Shown: positions 62,012-64,000 of the stretch, piece after piece | Position numbering within the stretch: the stretch's first letter is position 1 | Layout: every line of letters begins with the position of its first letter | NCBI GenBank assembly: GCA_965207495.1 | Contig: OZ242287.1 | Location: 4,650,001 to 4,714,000 of the forward strand | Origin: Bin5 sp965207495 | GTDB lineage: Bacteria > Chloroflexota > Anaerolineae > Caldilineales > Caldilineaceae | Length of the DNA stretch: 64,000 bases | Direction of reading: 5' to 3' | Notes under the pieces: model-generated | Databases searched by the model: none | Told to the model about the DNA's origin: nothing | The model's input: the letters and a program-made list of their open reading frames with translations, nothing else | Position numbers and translations under genes: made by a program

Positions 62012-62929
62012 TCAGGGCATGAAGTTCTTGAGATAGCGGCCGCTCTGGACGAGCGAGGCTTTGCGGCTTTCGAGTGAGTCTTCGTAGGCGCGGTCCTCGA
62101 CCTCGATGCAGACGGGCCCGTCGTAGCCGACGTCGCTGAGAACGGAGAAGAACTGGCCCCAGTCGATTTCGCCGAGGCCGGGCAGTTTGGGCACATGGAA
62201 CTCGAGGGGGGTGGCCATGATGCCGACTTCGTCGAGGCGGTGCTGGTCGAGGCGGACGTCCTTGGCGTGGACGTGGAAGAGCTTGTCGGTGAAGTCCCGC
62301 ATCGGCTTGAGGTAGTCCATGTGCTGCCAGATCATGTGGGAGGGGTCGTAGTTGAGGCCGAAGTTGTTGCTGGGGATGTCGGCGAACATTCGGCGCCAGA
62401 TGGCGGGCGTGTGGGCGAGATTCTTGCCGCCGGGCCATTCGTCGTCGGTAAAGGCCATTGGGCAGTTTTCGATGCCGATCTTGACGTCGTGGTCTTCGGC
62501 GAAGCGGATGAGAGGCGTCCAGACTTCGAGGAAGCGGGGCCAGTTGTCGTCGACGGATTTGGTCCAGTCGCGGCCGACGAAGGTGTTCATGATGCCGATG
62601 CCGAGAAGGGCGGAGGCCTCGATGACGCGTTTGATGTGGTCGATGGCGACCTGGGCTTCTTCCTGGTCCGGGGTGAGGGGGTTGGGGTAGTAGCCCAGCC
62701 CGCTGATGGTGATGCCGGCGGAGGCGGCGAGCTCGTTGACGCGGGCGGCGTCGTTTGCGGTGAAGCCGACGACGTCGATGTGGGTGACGCCAGCGTAGCG
62801 GCGTTCGGCTTTGCCGGCGGGCCAGCACATGAGCTCGACGGTGGAGAAGCCGTTGGCGGCGGTGAATTGGACGACCTCTTCGAGGGATAGGTCGGGGAGG
62901 ATGGCGCTGGCGTAGCCTAGTTTCATCAT
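62012..62929 (-). CDS. Sugar phosphate isomerase/epimerase-like TIM-barrel protein
   Basis: 305 aa, xylose-isomerase-like fold (AP endonuclease 2 family). Metal-binding features: VKIGIENCPM with the Glu, NFGLNYDPSHMIWQ, FHVHAKDVRL and VCIEVEDRAY. N-terminal MKLGYASAILPDLSLEEVVQ is typical. Probably isomerises or epimerises a keto-sugar such as an inositol or tagatose derivative. Adjacent to a Gfo/Idh/MocA oxidoreductase, a usual pairing in sugar or inositol degradation. Its stop is 40 bp before the beta-lactamase-like start. Confidence 0.88.
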   Translation of the reverse strand: MMKLGYASAILPDLSLEEVVQFTAANGFSTVELMCWPAGKAERRYAGVTHIDVVGFTANDAARVNELAASAGITISGLGYYPNPLTPDQEEAQVAIDHIKRVIEASALLGIGIMNTFVGRDWTKSVDDNWPRFLEVWTPLIRFAEDHDVKIGIENCPMAFTDDEWPGGKNLAHTPAIWRRMFADIPSNNFGLNYDPSHMIWQHMDYLKPMRDFTDKLFHVHAKDVRLDQHRLDEVGIMATPLEFHVPKLPGLGEIDWGQFFSVLSDVGYDGPVCIEVEDRAYEDSLESRKASLVQSGRYLKNFMP

Positions 62930-63020
62930 TTGGGTGGTTGCTCCTCTTTGAATAATTGTCGCCAGTGGTCAGTGAAATTATATCACCTGTTTGGTGGGGG
63001 CCACTGGCGGCGGGTATTTC

Positions 63021-64000
63021 CTATTCGTCGATCTCCATCCACTTCTCTTGCTCGTGGCTGGCGAGGATGGCCTCGCAGAGGAGGATCTCTTTGTGGCCGT
63101 CGGCGAAGGTGGGGAAGGGCTGGGGGGCGGTGAAGTCGGCGGCGGCGATGTAGTCGTAGAAGGACTTGAATGAGTGCTTGAAGGAGTCGTCGTAGCCCTC
63201 GTTGTGGCCGCCGGGATAGCCTATGTGGGCGAGGGCGGCTTCGGAGACGAGGCCGGGGTCGCGGAGGAGGAGCTGGTTGGGCTGGTTGCGGTGGCCGATC
63301 CAGAGTTCGTTGGGCTGCTCGCTGTTCCAGGCTACTGAGGCTTCGCTGCCGGCGATCTCGTAGCGGAGACAGTTTTTGCGGCCGGCGGTAATTTGCGAGA
63401 CCCAGAGCGAGCCGTGGGCGCCGTTGGAGAAGCGCAGAAGCGCGGCGCCGCTGTCTTCGGTCTCGATGTCGATGGACTCGGTGGCGTCGGGGGCCTGGAC
63501 TTTGGCGGAAAAGGTCTCGACTTCACCGGTGGGGCGCTGGCGGGTGGTGTGGACGGTCTTGAGGTCGGCCTGCACCTCTGTGACGGAGAGGTCGGTGATG
63601 AACTGGACGAGGTCGAGCCAGTGGGTGCCGATGTCGGCGACGGCGCGCAGTTTGCCGCCTTCGCCGCTGAGGACGCGCCAGTTGTAGTCGGTGGGATAGA
63701 GAAGCCAGTCCTGGACGTAGCTGCCGGTGATGGAGTGGATGCGGCCGAGTGCGCCGCTCTGGATCATGGAGCGGACTTCCCAGTTGAGCGGGTAGAAGCG
63801 CATGTTGTAGTTGACGCCGGCGGCGAGCCCGCTCTCGCCCGCCAATTTTACGAGCGCGCCGGATTCGGCTGAGGTCATGGCGAGCGGTTTTTCGCAGTGG
63901 ACGTGTTTGCCGGCCTGGAGGGCCTGGCTGGCCTGCTGGAAGTGGTGGCGATTGGGGGAGGTGATATGGACGGCCTCTATTTCGCGGTCGGCCAGCAGCC
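63021..64000 (-). CDS. Gfo/Idh/MocA-family oxidoreductase, 5' end cut by the window edge
   Basis: The reading frame stays open to base 64000 on the minus strand, so the NAD-binding N-terminus is outside the window. Visible: LLADREIEAVHITSPNRHHF and HVHCEKPLAMTSAES, the conserved EKP motif of the family, then NYNMRFYPLNWEVRSMIQSG, SGEGGKLRAVADIGTHWLDL (the catalytic-region GDIGTH-like block) and GYPGGHNEGYDDSFKHSFKS. It likely oxidises or reduces a sugar or inositol with NAD(P). The 91-bp spacer to the isomerase contains a CCAGTGGTCAGTG tract. Same strand, probably one operon. Confidence 0.9.
   Translation of the reverse strand, partial: LLADREIEAVHITSPNRHHFQQASQALQAGKHVHCEKPLAMTSAESGALVKLAGESGLAAGVNYNMRFYPLNWEVRSMIQSGALGRIHSITGSYVQDWLLYPTDYNWRVLSGEGGKLRAVADIGTHWLDLVQFITDLSVTEVQADLKTVHTTRQRPTGEVETFSAKVQAPDATESIDIETEDSGAALLRFSNGAHGSLWVSQITAGRKNCLRYEIAGSEASVAWNSEQPNELWIGHRNQPNQLLLRDPGLVSEAALAHIGYPGGHNEGYDDSFKHSFKSFYDYIAAADFTAPQPFPTFADGHKEILLCEAILASHEQEKWMEIDE

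Overview
The window is high-GC bacterial DNA (roughly 60% GC by eye), tightly packed with genes on both strands. It most resembles a Chloroflexota genome of the Anaerolineae/Caldilineales type. The grounds are inferred from gene content: an F420-dependent NADP reductase, many lipoproteins with short lipoboxes, several sugar and peptide ABC systems without full operons, a DUF6391 protein, and dispersed GC-rich intergenic repeats. No rRNA, tRNA, CRISPR array or intact mobile element was found, and no taxonomic marker gene is present, so the assignment is tentative.

Region by region. 0.1-5.2 kb: a two-LysM lipid- or wall-associated protein, a C-terminally truncated glycosyltransferase and a sugar-nucleotide epimerase. 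5.4-10.4 kb: ssnA-like amidohydrolase, F420:NADP reductase, and a MrfA-type helicase with an HNH nuclease motif inside its DUF1998 region. 10.5-13.2 kb: RNase HII, an array of six ~115-bp hairpin-bearing tandem repeats, and two overlapping NAD-binding proteins. 13.5-22.6 kb: a long minus-strand housekeeping/export cluster (transketolase, DUF6391, DNA polymerase III delta, an M16 homologue lacking its zinc motif, an ABC-2 exporter with a DUF3500 lipoprotein between ATPase and permeases). 22.6-29.7 kb: an MsbA-like exporter, a small membrane-anchored protein, transposase wreckage and two TPR proteins.

30.4-42.3 kb is the most unusual region. An OmpR/histidine-kinase pair is followed after 11 bp by three tandem lipoproteins built from one, one and four copies of a domain I do not recognise. 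Next come a beta-propeller lipoprotein, a two-repeat lipoprotein and an M28-like peptidase lipoprotein. Fragments of IS3 elements, a Fic/RecG-like winged-helix remnant and a broken extra copy of the unrecognised domain are scattered through it. A 236-bp segment holding a gene tail, an intergenic region and a lipoprotein signal peptide is duplicated without indels, so two unrelated lipoproteins share the same leader.

42.3-64 kb: an orphan branched-chain-type binding protein; a three-gene sugar ABC importer with a perfect 14-bp stem-loop between binding protein and permease; a metallophosphoesterase; a RodZ-like HTH/membrane protein; an amidase_3; oppD/oppF-type ATPases; an XRE/MmyB-type regulator; argH; two CPBP membrane proteases; a DUF1992 protein; and a minus-strand catabolic set (Gfo/Idh oxidoreductase, TIM-barrel isomerase, class A beta-lactamase-fold serine hydrolase, D-aminoacylase-like amidohydrolase) that runs off the right edge.
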